Shown: positions 54,660 through 63,996, counted from the first letter of the stretch. The stretch is DNA of 64,000 nt from Dysgonomonas sp. ZJ279 (GCF_011039205.1 NZ_JAAKEL010000001.1:124001-188000), one strand, 5' to 3'. Notes: generated by a model from the letters alone, not told the origin. Numbers and translations are program-made.

Positions 54660-55268
54660 ATGAAAGTAAAAGTACTATTCCTGTTGTTCATATTTGTTCC
54701 TGTTATTGCACTAAATGCACAGCGTTTAGGTGTGAAAGCAGGGGTTAATCTGAATAATTCTAAAGTCGATTTTAATGGCATGGATGCCGATTTATATACA
54801 GGTTTTAATGTAGGCTTGATATCTGATTTTAACTTGCCGTTCAGCGGATGGAAATTTAATACAGGCTTACTATATTCGTATGAAGGATTCAAATTGAAAG
54901 AAGACTATGGAAATAATATGGGAATTACTTACCATTTTATAACTAACAATATCGAAATACCGCTTAACATACGTAGAGAGTTCAACCACTTTGTAATTAA
55001 ACATTATATCCAGGCCGGTCTTAATTCTTCCTACGCTTTGTCAGGAAGAATTAAGGATGGTGAAAGTTCTCGCTCACTCAGTTTCAAAAACAATGCCGAT
55101 AGATTTGATTTTGGTGCAAGTGTTGGTATTGGTTGCTATCTTACCTCAAAACTCCAACTATTGGCTAGCTATGATCATGGTCTTACCGAAAGCGAGTTGG
55201 TTTTCGGTGACCAGATCATTTCCACCAAGAATCGTAGATGGTCGCTTGCTGTGGGATATATGTTTTAA
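54660..55268 (+). CDS. Outer-membrane beta-barrel protein (PorT-like fold)
   Basis: A 202-residue exported protein. Residues 1-20 are a signal peptide (MKVKVLFLLFIFVPVIALNA). The mature part has the small-barrel pattern of the outer-membrane beta-barrel family (PF13568-like): RLGVKAGVNLNNSKVDFNGM, LYTGFNVGLISDFNLPFSG, FNTGLLYSYEGFKLKEDYG and a final strand WSLAVGYMF ending in Phe, the usual barrel signal. Members occur in many Bacteroidota with no single function. The upstream small gene is 24 bp away and the bactofilin gene is 63 bp downstream. Confidence 0.8.
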   Translation: MKVKVLFLLFIFVPVIALNAQRLGVKAGVNLNNSKVDFNGMDADLYTGFNVGLISDFNLPFSGWKFNTGLLYSYEGFKLKEDYGNNMGITYHFITNNIEIPLNIRREFNHFVIKHYIQAGLNSSYALSGRIKDGESSRSLSFKNNADRFDFGASVGIGCYLTSKLQLLASYDHGLTESELVFGDQIISTKNRRWSLAVGYMF

Positions 55269-55331
55269 CGGTCAACAGACCAAAGGCTGACAAAGAATTT
55301 TTATAAGTACAATAAATACAATCTTAAAATA

Positions 55332-55742
55332 ATGTTCAATAAAAAAGCGAAACCAGATACAATCCTTGCAGAAAAGAAATACAGTGTTCTTTCGGAAGGG
55401 GTAACTGTTACCGGAGAAGTAAAAATAAAGGATGACCTGAGGGTAGATGGAAATGTTGAAGGTAATATTTCTTGCGAAGGAAAAGTCATTATCGGTCCTA
55501 ATGGCTGTGTCTCCGGCAATATAGAAAGTAAAAGTATTGAACTGATGGGTAAAGTCAATGGAAATATTTTAGTACATGACATTATCGTACTCAAGTCTTC
55601 GTCATATTATGATGGAGATATTACCGCCCTGAATATCGAAATCGAAGCAGGGGCTAATTTCTTTGGGAATTGTAAAATGATTAATAACAGAAAGTCTGAA
55701 AAAGATATGATGATTGTTGAAGACAATAGTCTATACAACTAA
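55332..55742 (+). CDS. Bactofilin (polymer-forming cytoskeletal protein)
   Basis: A 136-residue protein of the bactofilin (DUF583) family, which forms membrane-associated filaments used for cell shape and envelope placement. The right-handed beta-helix is visible as repeated turns: VTGEVKIKDDLRVDGNVEGN, ISCEGKVIIGPNGCVSGNIE, SKSIELMGKVNGNILVHDII and DGDITALNIEIEAGANFFGN. Short tails on both ends (MFNKKAKPD... and ...NRKSEKDMMIVEDNSLYN) are typical. It is cytoplasmic, with no signal peptide. It lies between an outer-membrane barrel and the Tyr-rich lipoprotein, whose coupling to it is only suggested by order. Confidence 0.92.
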   Translation: MFNKKAKPDTILAEKKYSVLSEGVTVTGEVKIKDDLRVDGNVEGNISCEGKVIIGPNGCVSGNIESKSIELMGKVNGNILVHDIIVLKSSSYYDGDITALNIEIEAGANFFGNCKMINNRKSEKDMMIVEDNSLYN

Positions 55743-56046
55743 TCATTAGTAGATAAAATTGTATTTAGAATGTAAACCTATATTTTAAATACAGTCTTAC
55801 GTAGTTTTGTAAAGTTTTTGGAGCCATGTGGGCTGTGAAGTTCGCATGGTTTATTTTTTAAAAATCTTACCTCAAAATAAAGTAAAATAGTATAATATGA
55901 TTCCGCGATATCCATTTGACTTTTTCATCGTAATTAAAAAAATATTTAACACAAATCTTAGAAATACAAAAGTGTCAATTCTGGAATATATATTTTCTGA
56001 TTGGCCTGCAAGAGCAGAACAATCTGGACGATTTAGTCCTACAGCT

Positions 56047-58296
56047 ATGGTATGCAAGTCGTTAGCCATAGGCATATTCGTATCACTGATAACAATTTCG
56101 TGCTCATCACCTACCCCCACAATTATGACTCAGCGTCTGTTTATGCAGACTAAACGACCTAACATTCAGCTCCCGAATAAAGCAAATTCGGATGAAAATG
56201 GAACCTCGATTGTTTCTGAAAAAGTAACATTCAGAGATTCGAGTTCTGGTGTAACTGATGGTGAAGTTGCATTTAAAGAGGGTCAGAACAAATTGGATAC
56301 AAATGCAGTTTATCGATTGTCTGAGGTTGAAATCAATGCTCAGGGCCGTTTTACCGCAGAACGTGATGGTCGAATAAATGTGGATTTTAAGATTACTGTG
56401 CCTAAAGAGATTCTGTCTAATGACTGGCGCTTGGTTTTGAACCCAAAACTTATGCATAATGATTCGGTTGTTCCATTGCAGAAAGTAGTTTTAAACGGGC
56501 AGGGATTTGTTGATAAGCAAAAGCAGGATTATGCAGATTATGATAAATATATGAAATCTATTGTGGATAAGTCACAATATGATAGCGTATATCTAGATAA
56601 GGCAAATATATCAAAGGATATACGAGCTCGCCAAACCTACTATTATGGTATCTATCAGAAGGATTTCAAAGAGCAGATGGATTACGAGAAATGGAAATAT
56701 AAGCGTGCAGTAGAAGATGCCTACGAAGATGCCAAGAAAACCAAATACAGGACAGAGCAATATCATGCATATGCCCGTAAGATAATGGAACATAAGGTGC
56801 GTAATGTTGTTGAGAAAAAAGATACGACAGGTTTGCATGCTAAATATATGAAAGAATATGAGCATAAGACAAGGAAGTATATAGGACGGTATTTGGATGA
56901 CTTTAATAATCCTGGTGGCAAAGATTCTGTACAATGGCTGAAAGAAATGGAGTTAAGAGATATTCCGAAAAAATATCGCGCAATACATGAAGAGAAGCGT
57001 GGTCTTGGCGATGTTACGAATCATATCTTTACTCTAAATGACTCTGTTGAGATCGCTAAGCACAGATACTTCTTTGATCAGATCGTTCTGAATGAGGTTT
57101 CGGCAGCTAGAAGCGATGATATGTTCAAGCATCTGGTGAAATTTCCTTACGACGAGAATAAGGCTGAAATAAGGCTTGATACTATAATTTCTTCAGATAA
57201 TAATTTTGTTTTCTATTATACGCAAGAGTATCCTGTGGCTCAAGGGCTCAAAACTGTTCGTATAGCAATGGATAGCAAAGTACAGGCTATCGACCGGAGC
57301 GAATATACATTCCAGAAAGCTGATACTTTATCTTTTTTTATAGCATCATTAGCTCAACTTGTCGACACATCTCTAATTACTAAACGTACAGAATTGTATC
57401 GGAATCTCTATGATCGTATGACAGTTTATACGAAATATAAGACAACTAAAACGCAAATGTCAATTTACGATGCCAACTATCAAGGTAATAAGGAACAGAT
57501 GGATAGGTTTGTAGAAGCATTCCGCACATATAATAATTCTCCCGAATTTGTAATTGATAGTGTCTCTATGATTTCGACCACTTCCTTAGAGGGCGATTAC
57601 GATGATAATTATGAATTGACATTAAAACGTGCTGCTTCGGTAAGAAACTATTTGTCTCAAACTTTATCTGGTGAAGTTAATGTAGAAAATCTGTTTAAAA
57701 TCAATCATAGGGGCGAAGACTGGAATGCTTTACTAGTCCATATTCGAAAAAGAAACGATATTGAAAATCTGAGTGAAATTCAAAATATGCTGACGAATGC
57801 TGTGTATCCTGATCAGTGCGAAACTGATATAGCAAAGCAATTTCCGGCAGATTATAAGATTATTCAGGATTCGGTTTATCCATTGCTGAGAAAGGTTGAT
57901 TTTATCATTGATATGCATCGTACGGGATTAGATGCGGATACTGTAAAGGTTGAATATCGGTCTGACTATGAAGAAGGACTCCGTTTGTTGCAAGATCGTA
58001 AATATTGGGAGGCGATTGATATATTGGCTAATTATCCTGATTACAATGCTGCTCTGTGTCTGACTTGCATGGGGTATAACAATAAAGCGTATGATTTATT
58101 GATACAGCAGCCTTCATCTGGTAATGCCGAATATTTGTTAGCGATCCTTTCGAGCCGTTTGCAGAAAGAAGACGAAGCAGTTAGTCATTTACTGAAAGCT
58201 TTTGAGTTAGATCCTACAAAGGTGTATCGTGCTAAGTTAGATCCGGAGGTATCAGCTTTAGTTAGTAAATATAATTTAGAGTCTCAGTTGGATTGA
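56047..58296 (+). CDS. Large Tyr-rich lipoprotein, conserved hypothetical
   Basis: About 749 residues from the start at 56047 (MVCKSLAIGIFVSLITISCS), which gives a lipoprotein signal with the lipid cysteine in ITISCSSPT; the open frame goes back to 55897 but that extension has no signal sense. It has a beta-rich part (about 60-150) and a central coiled-coil-like region full of Tyr and Lys (YADYDKYMKSIVDKSQYDSV, KYRTEQYHAYARKIMEHKVR). A second half ends with TPR-like helices (about 650-749, LLQDRKYWEAIDILANYPDY). I do not recognise the family. It follows the bactofilin by about 300 bp and is closed by a strong terminator. It may be an envelope-structural protein. Confidence 0.7.
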   Translation: MVCKSLAIGIFVSLITISCSSPTPTIMTQRLFMQTKRPNIQLPNKANSDENGTSIVSEKVTFRDSSSGVTDGEVAFKEGQNKLDTNAVYRLSEVEINAQGRFTAERDGRINVDFKITVPKEILSNDWRLVLNPKLMHNDSVVPLQKVVLNGQGFVDKQKQDYADYDKYMKSIVDKSQYDSVYLDKANISKDIRARQTYYYGIYQKDFKEQMDYEKWKYKRAVEDAYEDAKKTKYRTEQYHAYARKIMEHKVRNVVEKKDTTGLHAKYMKEYEHKTRKYIGRYLDDFNNPGGKDSVQWLKEMELRDIPKKYRAIHEEKRGLGDVTNHIFTLNDSVEIAKHRYFFDQIVLNEVSAARSDDMFKHLVKFPYDENKAEIRLDTIISSDNNFVFYYTQEYPVAQGLKTVRIAMDSKVQAIDRSEYTFQKADTLSFFIASLAQLVDTSLITKRTELYRNLYDRMTVYTKYKTTKTQMSIYDANYQGNKEQMDRFVEAFRTYNNSPEFVIDSVSMISTTSLEGDYDDNYELTLKRAASVRNYLSQTLSGEVNVENLFKINHRGEDWNALLVHIRKRNDIENLSEIQNMLTNAVYPDQCETDIAKQFPADYKIIQDSVYPLLRKVDFIIDMHRTGLDADTVKVEYRSDYEEGLRLLQDRKYWEAIDILANYPDYNAALCLTCMGYNNKAYDLLIQQPSSGNAEYLLAILSSRLQKEDEAVSHLLKAFELDPTKVYRAKLDPEVSALVSKYNLESQLD

Positions 58297-58326
58297 AGTT
58301 TCACTATATTAGTAGATATAAAAGGA

Positions 58327-58370
58327 AATAAGCAAAAGGGGTTCGAGCCCCCTTTTGCTTATTTATATTA
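58327..58370 (+). terminator. Terminator after the Tyr-rich lipoprotein
   Basis: A perfect 15-bp stem (58327-58341 with 58349-58363) with a 7-base loop, followed by TATATTA. It is the strongest G/C stem in the region. Confidence 0.85.
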
Positions 58371-58386
58371 AAGGGGGAATGATAAT

Positions 58387-58623
58387 TTAGTCTTTGCTAT
58401 TCTGGGCAGAAAACTTACCGGCATAGAAAATGATAAAACCAATGGCTGCTATTATAGCACACGCACCTATAATATAGAGAAAAATAGTGGAGACAACCTT
58501 AACTCCGATGACTAATAAGACAATGAATAAAGCTATAGAAATAGCCCCGATGGCGATCAGAAAGTATTTTAGTAATTGCATAATATATTTGTTGAAGTTA
58601 TTATTCATTATTAGTTTAAACAA
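58387..58623 (-). CDS. Small two-helix membrane protein
   Basis: A 78-residue protein with two hydrophobic helices (about 20-40 and 46-68; YFLIAIGAISIALFIVLLVI, IFLYIIGACAIIAAIGFIIF) and a short soluble tail ...FSAQNSKD. The start could also be the later ATG beginning MQLLKYFL (about 63 residues). The next plus-strand gene starts 152 bp away and is divergent. No family is recognised; its composition is plausible for an envelope protein of unknown role. Confidence 0.55.
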   Translation of the reverse strand: MFKLIMNNNFNKYIMQLLKYFLIAIGAISIALFIVLLVIGVKVVSTIFLYIIGACAIIAAIGFIIFYAGKFSAQNSKD

Positions 58624-58775
58624 GTCTAACGCGGAACTTGTTTACTAATTAAATATGAATCTTCTGCGAGTTTTCGTATATTTATGCAGAAAAGCACCAG
58701 ACTTTTATTTCTAAAAATAGAAATAACTACTCTTCTATAATTCGGTTAGGTATAAATTCTTAAATATATAAAGTT

Positions 58776-58970
58776 ATGAATGCTATAATTATTCTTTTAT
58801 TTGCCAGCATTATTCTTCTCGTTTTAAGCCTTGCTATATGGTTTATATCCGGATATATAAACATGAATAGATCTAAAGTGACGAAGAAATATGATAGTAT
58901 TGCAAGCTACATATTTTCGGCATCCATATTTGGCTTTATTTTGTATTTTATTCTTAGAACAACGCTATAG
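58776..58970 (+). CDS. Small membrane protein, 64 aa
   Basis: A 64-residue frame with two hydrophobic helices (about 3-27 and 43-61; IIILLFASIILLVLSLAIWF and IFSASIFGFILYFILRTTL) joined by a basic loop NMNRSKVTKKYDS. Small size and no recognised family keep confidence low. It is divergent from the 58387 gene and has an A/T-rich upstream region. It may encode a subunit or a membrane-stress peptide, but nothing supports a specific role. Confidence 0.4.
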   Translation: MNAIIILLFASIILLVLSLAIWFISGYINMNRSKVTKKYDSIASYIFSASIFGFILYFILRTTL

Positions 58971-59087
58971 AAATATTGTTTCCATAACGATGAACGGTTA
59001 TGGATAACTTACCTAAACGTAACAGAATGTTGATCGTTATTTGTTTAATCCGAAGATCAGAGTGCCTTTGATACAGGTCAATTTTTC

Positions 59088-59351
59088 TTATTTTCTTTTT
59101 GTAATAGTTTGTATACGGGTACTTGTCGAATCATTGCTTATTGCAGTTACATCTCCTGTACAATTTGTAAAGTACACATAATTACCTCTGTCATAAAAGC
59201 GGTAAACTTTGCATCCATCATGCTCAAATAAATAATCAACGGTGTATGTTGGGTTATTATCTGACGGGGCTACGAGAAGAGCACTACCACCGCACGATGC
59301 GAGAATGAAGGCAACTGCGACGGTCATTAATTGGAGTGTGATTCGTTTCAT
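59088..59351 (-). CDS. Small lipoprotein (DUF4884-like)
   Basis: About 87 residues from the start at 59351 (MKRITLQLMTVAVAFILASC), a textbook lipoprotein signal ending ILASCGG (C20); an ATG at 59390 adds a poor extension. The mature core YTVDYLFEHDGCKVYRFYDR and NYVYFTNCTGD resembles the small DUF4884 family found in Bacteroidales. The family has no known function. It is alone between the membrane-protein genes and the tRNA gene. Confidence 0.65.
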   Translation of the reverse strand: MKRITLQLMTVAVAFILASCGGSALLVAPSDNNPTYTVDYLFEHDGCKVYRFYDRGNYVYFTNCTGDVTAISNDSTSTRIQTITKRK

Positions 59352-59475
59352 AATAGGCGTTTTGATATTAGATATGGCAAATATAAACAAATGAGCTGTG
59401 ATTGATACACAAAAATATTAAGATGCTGTTACTTAAAATAAAAACCACCTACATATAATGTAAGCGGTCTTTAAG

Positions 59476-59548
59476 TGACCTCGGAGGGGCTCGAACCCTC
59501 GACCCACTGATTAAGAGTCAGTTGCTCTACCAACTGAGCTACGAAGTC
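59476..59548 (-). tRNA. tRNA-Lys (anticodon CUU)
   Basis: Read on the minus strand, the 7-bp acceptor stem GACTTCG/CGAGGTC pairs throughout (one G-T). The D arm is AGCTCAGTTGGTAGAGC, the anticodon loop is CTCTTAA with CTT at the decoding positions, and the T arm contains GGTTCGAGCC. The discriminator base is A. CCA is not encoded. Length is 73 bases. Confidence 0.97.
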
Positions 59549-59620
59549 ATTTAACGGGTGTAAAAGTAAAACAATTATTCTTTTCAGTGAAATTTTTGAG
59601 GAACAATATCTAAAAATCAT

Positions 59621-59628
59621 TACTTTTG
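59621..59628 (+). promoter_or_regulatory. -7 box of the queC-queF promoter
   Basis: TACTTTTG matches TAnnTTTG; a TTTG at 59595-59598 could be the -33 box with a somewhat long 22-base spacer. Transcription would begin near 59635. Confidence 0.55.
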
Positions 59629-59639
59629 TACCCGAAAAG

Positions 59640-59690
59640 GAATTCACCTCTTCCGTGTAACTTAGGACTAACCACGTAAAAAACAGAGTA
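59640..59690 (+). promoter_or_regulatory. Possible preQ1-type leader of queC
   Basis: The short leader can form an H-type pseudoknot. CGTG pairs with CACG as stem 1. ACTT in the loop pairs with GAGT in the tail as stem 2. An A-rich run (TAAAAAACA) forms the joining strand, directly before the start codon. This is the layout of class I preQ1 riboswitches, which often precede queC. A rival nested pairing (CTCT with AGAG) is also possible. Sequence match to the known consensus is loose. Confidence 0.3.
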
Positions 59691-59693
59691 AAT

Positions 59694-60350
59694 ATGGAAT
59701 ATAAAGAACCTGCATTAGTCTTGTTCTCAGGAGGTCAAGACTCAACTACATGCCTTTATTGGGCAATCAAACATTTTTCATCCGTACGCACCTTGTGCTT
59801 CACATACGGACAACGTCATTCTCAGGAAATAGAAGTCGCTAGAGCTATTGCTGAACAAGCCGGAGTCTCATTCCAGCTAATGGATGCATCTATTATCAGC
59901 CATCTTTCAGTTAATTCTCTGACAAGTGATATAGAGATGGATCAGGAAAAACCGGGCGATTCGTACCCGAATACATTTGTACCTGGTCGAAATCTTTTGT
60001 TCTTAACTTTTGCCGGAGTAATTGCACGTTCGCATGGTATCCGTCATATCATAACAGGTGTATCGGAGGCTGACTATAGTGGTTATCCTGATTGTAGAGA
60101 CACCTTTATCATGTCGGCTAATACATCTATCAATTTGGCAATGGATGAGCATTTTCATATTCATACCCCTTTGATGTGGAGAGATAAAACATCGGTATGG
60201 CAATTGGCTGACGAACTGGGTGCATTTGATGTCGTACGTTACCAGACGCTTACTTGCTATAATGGTATTGTCGCAGATGGCTGTGGTGAATGCCCATCAT
60301 GTAAATTACGTCGACAAGGTTTGGATAATTATTTGAAAATAAGAAAATAA
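59694..60350 (+). CDS. queC: 7-cyano-7-deazaguanine synthase QueC
   Basis: A 218-residue cytoplasmic enzyme that uses ATP and ammonia to turn 7-carboxy-7-deazaguanine into preQ0, in the pathway to queuosine in tRNA. The PP-loop is SGGQDS at residues 12-17. The zinc site is C188, C197, C200 and C203 in [18 protein letters not shown]. Family segments [17 protein letters not shown] and [13 protein letters not shown] are present. It overlaps nothing and is separated from queF by one base, so the two are translationally linked. queD and queE are not in the window. Confidence 0.97.
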   Translation: MEYKEPALVLFSGGQDSTTCLYWAIKHFSSVRTLCFTYGQRHSQEIEVARAIAEQAGVSFQLMDASIISHLSVNSLTSDIEMDQEKPGDSYPNTFVPGRNLLFLTFAGVIARSHGIRHIITGVSEADYSGYPDCRDTFIMSANTSINLAMDEHFHIHTPLMWRDKTSVWQLADELGAFDVVRYQTLTCYNGIVADGCGECPSCKLRRQGLDNYLKIRK

Positions 60351-60351
60351 A

Positions 60352-60819
60352 ATGAGTATAGAAGGACTTAGCCACTTGGGTGGTAAAACAGAATATAAAG
60401 ATGATTATGCACCAGAGGTATTGGAAGCATTCGAAAATAAGCATCAAGGAAACGATTATTGGGTAACATTTAATTGTCCGGAGTTTACAAGCCTATGTCC
60501 TATTACCGGACAGCCTGACTTTGCGACAATATATATTAACTATTTGCCTGATGTGAAAATGGTGGAAAGTAAAAGTTTAAAATTATATCTTTTCAGTTTC
60601 CGCAATCATGGAGCTTTTCACGAGGATTGCGTAAATATTATGATGAAGGACTTGATCGAGCTGATGAACCCAAAGTATATAGAAGTAGTAGGTATCTTTA
60701 CACCGCGTGGAGGAATTAGTATTTATCCATACTGCAATTATGGTCGTCCGAGTACTGAATACGAACAGTTAGCAAAAGAGCGATTGCTAAGACACAATCC
60801 CCAGCAAATCTATAAATAA
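60352..60819 (+). CDS. queF: PreQ0 reductase QueF
   Basis: A 155-residue cytoplasmic NADPH-dependent enzyme that reduces the nitrile of preQ0 to preQ1, the base inserted into queuosine tRNAs. The catalytic cysteine C49 is in [13 protein letters not shown], with D56 in the same motif. The QueF signature [21 protein letters not shown] follows. It is the short, single-domain form. It begins one base after queC. A terminator starts just beyond the stop. Confidence 0.97.
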   Translation: MSIEGLSHLGGKTEYKDDYAPEVLEAFENKHQGNDYWVTFNCPEFTSLCPITGQPDFATIYINYLPDVKMVESKSLKLYLFSFRNHGAFHEDCVNIMMKDLIELMNPKYIEVVGIFTPRGGISIYPYCNYGRPSTEYEQLAKERLLRHNPQQIYK

Positions 60820-60829
60820 CAGATATAAA

Positions 60830-60858
60830 AGACTTCAACTAATTTGAGGTCTTTTTTT
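60830..60858 (+). terminator. Convergent terminator between queF and the MATE gene
   Basis: AGACTTCAA (60830-60838) pairs with TTGAGGTCT (60844-60852), one G-T pair, followed by a T-run. The stop codon of the convergent MATE gene lies within it, so the last MATE codons share the stem. Confidence 0.8.
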
Positions 60859-62208
60859 ATTTACTCTCCTATAAACTACCGAGAACCATGTTGGCAATAT
60901 AATTCCCTTGCATACAGAGGATATCGCGATTGCCCACCATACACCTACAATTCCCATCTGTGAGGCAAGATAATAAGCCAACGGAATACGCAAAGCATTG
61001 AATGATATGCTTATAATAGCCGGTTCGATTGTCCGTCCGATACCATTAAACATACCTTGAGTTGTGAGTTCAAACATCATAAAGATCTGCACCAGTCCCA
61101 TAATCATAAGGTATTGTGCTCCGGCTTTCATCGCATTTTCTTCGGGTACAATAATCCCGAATATTTGTGCTCCGAATAATATAAATGCAATACTCACAAA
61201 TATCCCGAGTACAAGCATTACACGTATCGTATAGACATATGCCTTTTTTCCTCTGTCCAATTTATTCGCTGCATAATTTTGCGCAACAAAAGCGCTCAGT
61301 GCAGTCGAAAATCCTTGCGAAGTGTTCCACGTAACAGCTTCTATTTGTCCGCCTGTTGTCTGTGTCATCAATCCGATATGTCCGCCATGTATAGAAGCTA
61401 CACGTGCAAGATTCATATTTATGATGGCATACAGCGAATTCATTATAGAAACAGGTGCACCTAGAAAACAAATTCTTTTCAGAAATACCAATCGTGGTTT
61501 TATCAAAAATGAGAAGTTTCCTAGTATCCTGCTACCATATTTGATCTGATAGAAGAATAAGCCGAATACAAATAGTTGCGAAACAACAGTACCTATTGCA
61601 GCACCGTGCAATCCCATATTAAACGTAAACATCAGAATCGGGTCGAGAATCATATTCAATACAAGTCCTGCTGCATTGTTTCTGAATGGAATAATACTGC
61701 GTCCTGCACCGTTGTATATACCCGTAATATTGTAGGACACAAATTGAAAAGGAAGGCAGATGGCGAGTATTCTCAGGTATAATGTAGCAGCTTCAATAAT
61801 GTCACTCTCCAGTTTGAAGAAAGATAGGATTTGTGGTGCAAAAATAAATAAGAGAGCAGTCCATATACAGCCAAGAATAGTAGCTATTGTTGTTGTATGT
61901 GAAGCATAAACGGCAGCTCGTTTCAGTTTTCTAGCACCGATGGATTGCCCAACCGAAACCTCAGCTCCGATCATCGCCAGATATGCAACGGATGCACTTA
62001 GCCACAATAGCATCCCGATTGCTCCAATTGCAGCTTCGGCTTTAGTTACATTGCCCGAAGTCGCACTTGCACCTAATCGACCTACCCACGACATAGCCAT
62101 TAAGGTATATGCCATTTGCAGGAAACTTGTGCCCATTAAAGGTAAAGCAAGGCGAATGAGGCTGGAGAATATCTTACCCTCTGTTAGATTCTGTATTCCG
62201 GATTTCAT
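60835..62208 (-). CDS. MATE-family multidrug/metabolite exporter
   Basis: A 457-residue inner-membrane protein with about twelve helices and the MATE pattern of two equal halves: LIRLALPLMGTSFLQMAYTL, MSWVGRLGASATSGNVTKAE and AEVSVGQSIGARKLKRAAVY in the first, and FLGAPVSIMNSLYAIINMNL plus AFVAQNYAANKLDRGKKAYV in the second. These antiporters expel drugs or metabolites using H+ or Na+. No signal peptide is needed. It follows the YihY-family gene by 28 bp on the same strand. Substrate is unknown. Confidence 0.93.
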   Translation of the reverse strand: MKSGIQNLTEGKIFSSLIRLALPLMGTSFLQMAYTLMAMSWVGRLGASATSGNVTKAEAAIGAIGMLLWLSASVAYLAMIGAEVSVGQSIGARKLKRAAVYASHTTTIATILGCIWTALLFIFAPQILSFFKLESDIIEAATLYLRILAICLPFQFVSYNITGIYNGAGRSIIPFRNNAAGLVLNMILDPILMFTFNMGLHGAAIGTVVSQLFVFGLFFYQIKYGSRILGNFSFLIKPRLVFLKRICFLGAPVSIMNSLYAIINMNLARVASIHGGHIGLMTQTTGGQIEAVTWNTSQGFSTALSAFVAQNYAANKLDRGKKAYVYTIRVMLVLGIFVSIAFILFGAQIFGIIVPEENAMKAGAQYLMIMGLVQIFMMFELTTQGMFNGIGRTIEPAIISISFNALRIPLAYYLASQMGIVGVWWAIAISSVCKGIILPTWFSVVYRRVNKKRPQIS

Positions 62209-62236
62209 TTATAGTTTTAGTGTTCAAGTGAAAGTT

Positions 62237-63562
62237 TTATAGGTCTTTCAGCAATTTGTCTTTCTCTTTGAGGTGTATCACCTCTCTTATTTCAAGAATT
62301 ACTTCCCATTCACTTCTAAATTCGATGTCAGTATCTATCATGAAATCTTCCGAACCATGTAAATTAATTTTATCAAAGAAATAAGCAACACTGATATGAT
62401 TAATATCTATCGCCGGAATATAAGCCGGTACCATTGTGCTGCCTTCGGATGGTGTTTCGACTATCAATCTTATTTCCTGCAAATAGAAAAGTGTATCGCT
62501 TGTCAGTTTTGTTGGTATCTTATAGCGTTCAGATAATTCATCGGCAGTAAATGGAGTATATCCTTTTTCGAAACGTTTTACGATAAGAGTCATTATAAGT
62601 AATGTAATGAAATCTTTGTACCGACGGCTAATATTCGATGTTTCATGTTCGAAACTGAACTTATTTACATTCTGATATGCGAATGACAGCTGCACTCCAA
62701 ATAGAACGAAGAACCACGTTAATTGCAGCCATAATAATAGTAACGGCAAAGCGGCGAAACTACCATATATGGCATTGTATTTCGAAATCCAGATTTGTCC
62801 GCTGATATATAGTAATTGGAAGACCTGAAAGCAAATACCCGTGAAAACTCCACCTAATAAAGCACTGCTGAATTTCACTTTCGTATTCGGGATATATATG
62901 TAGAGGATAGTAAATAATAAGATCGTGATGAGAAACGGTATAGTCTTAACTAATGGATTGAGAACCAGACCTAGAAAATATTGTTGGTCGGCAGTAGAAT
63001 TAAGTATAACCGTCAAACCCGCATTACATACTAGAAATACAGGTGCAATAATAATCAATGCCAGATAATCAGTGAACATACGGAAATATGTCCTCCCCTT
63101 TTTTATCTGCCATATCATATTGAAATTCTCTTCTATATTCGATAAAAGATTAATCACTGTATATAGTAGCATGATGATACCAATTCCTAAAAAGACACCC
63201 CCTTGGGCGTATTCTATCGATTTGTCAATAAAAGCTGTCGCTTTATTAAGCACTTCCTCTTGTCCTGTGAAGTAGCTGAACAATTGCGTCTTAACTATAT
63301 TCTGAAATCCAAATCCACGGGCTATGGCAAATAGTACCGCCAATAGAGGAACGATGGATAATAAGGTGCTGTATGTGAGAGCTGATGCGCGTGTAAAGAG
63401 TTGAGCACCATCTATATTACGGATAGCAAGTATAAATGTTTTAATAATATTATACAGACCTATCTTGTGTGAAGAGTGGCTGGTTGATTTGCTTACTCTC
63501 CAGATTCCGTAAGTCAGAAAACGAATAACTCGTTGTACAAACGTTTTTATTTTCTCGATCAT
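62237..63562 (-). CDS. YihY/UPF0761-family inner-membrane protein
   Basis: A 441-residue membrane protein of the YihY family (formerly annotated as ribonuclease BN). About six helices lie between 30 and 310: ASALTYSTLLSIVPLLAVLF, GVFLGIGIIMLLYTVINLLS, PVFLVCNAGLTVIL, LITILLFTILYIYIPNTK and LLLLWLQLTWFFVLFGVQLS are clear. The C-terminal 110 residues look like a soluble winged-helix-like part (DELSERYKIPTKLTSDTLFY), a common extension in Bacteroidota. The name ribonuclease BN is a historical error for this family, so no nuclease activity is claimed. It precedes the MATE gene. Confidence 0.9.
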   Translation of the reverse strand: MIEKIKTFVQRVIRFLTYGIWRVSKSTSHSSHKIGLYNIIKTFILAIRNIDGAQLFTRASALTYSTLLSIVPLLAVLFAIARGFGFQNIVKTQLFSYFTGQEEVLNKATAFIDKSIEYAQGGVFLGIGIIMLLYTVINLLSNIEENFNMIWQIKKGRTYFRMFTDYLALIIIAPVFLVCNAGLTVILNSTADQQYFLGLVLNPLVKTIPFLITILLFTILYIYIPNTKVKFSSALLGGVFTGICFQVFQLLYISGQIWISKYNAIYGSFAALPLLLLWLQLTWFFVLFGVQLSFAYQNVNKFSFEHETSNISRRYKDFITLLIMTLIVKRFEKGYTPFTADELSERYKIPTKLTSDTLFYLQEIRLIVETPSEGSTMVPAYIPAIDINHISVAYFFDKINLHGSEDFMIDTDIEFRSEWEVILEIREVIHLKEKDKLLKDL

Positions 63563-63620
63563 ATAACTTTATATTTCGTTCAAAATATAGCAGATAAAGA
63601 ATAAGGCAGAATAATAAAAA

Positions 63621-63980
63621 TACAGTAAGTCTATAAGCCGGGTCCTGTATCTTGCAAGCAAGATGTCTGTCATTTATCTACGGATGCTGTCACCAGCAAA
63701 CTCTAGCGACCTACCCCCCGACATCGGGCGAGCAGCCCTACATGCGTCGGTATACATGGTCTTACAACTCGCAAGTGGTACGGCTCTGTACATTGCTGCA
63801 CAGACCGGTGAGCTCTTACCTCACCTTTTCACCCTTACTCCACCGAAGCGAAGCGGTTATTCTCTGTTACCTTAACTCTGCTTTCACAAACAGCTTCCCA
63901 TTAAGAAGTGCGATGCTCTGTGTTGCCCGGACTTTCCTCTTTCTACCCGAAGGTAGCCAGCGACAAACCGACCTACTGTA
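63621..63980 (-). ncRNA. rnpB: RNase P RNA (bacterial type A-like)
   Basis: The catalytic RNA of RNase P, which matures tRNA 5' ends. The ends pair over 11 bp (TACAGTAGGTC at the 5' end, GACTTACTGTA at the 3' end), forming P1. The conserved end block reads GACCCGGCTTATAGACT, and the conserved 5' region and the loop TTCGGGTAG follow normal order. A full -7 box TATCTTTG (minus strand, 63989-63996) is just upstream. Ends are set from P1 pairing and could shift by a few bases. Confidence 0.93.
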
Positions 63981-63988
63981 TGAGGGTG

Positions 63989-63996
63989 CAAAGATA
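63989..63996 (-). promoter_or_regulatory. -7 box of the rnpB promoter
   Basis: The minus strand reads TATCTTTG, a full match to TAnnTTTG, placed nine bases before the inferred RNA 5' end. The -33 box lies outside the window. Confidence 0.7.
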
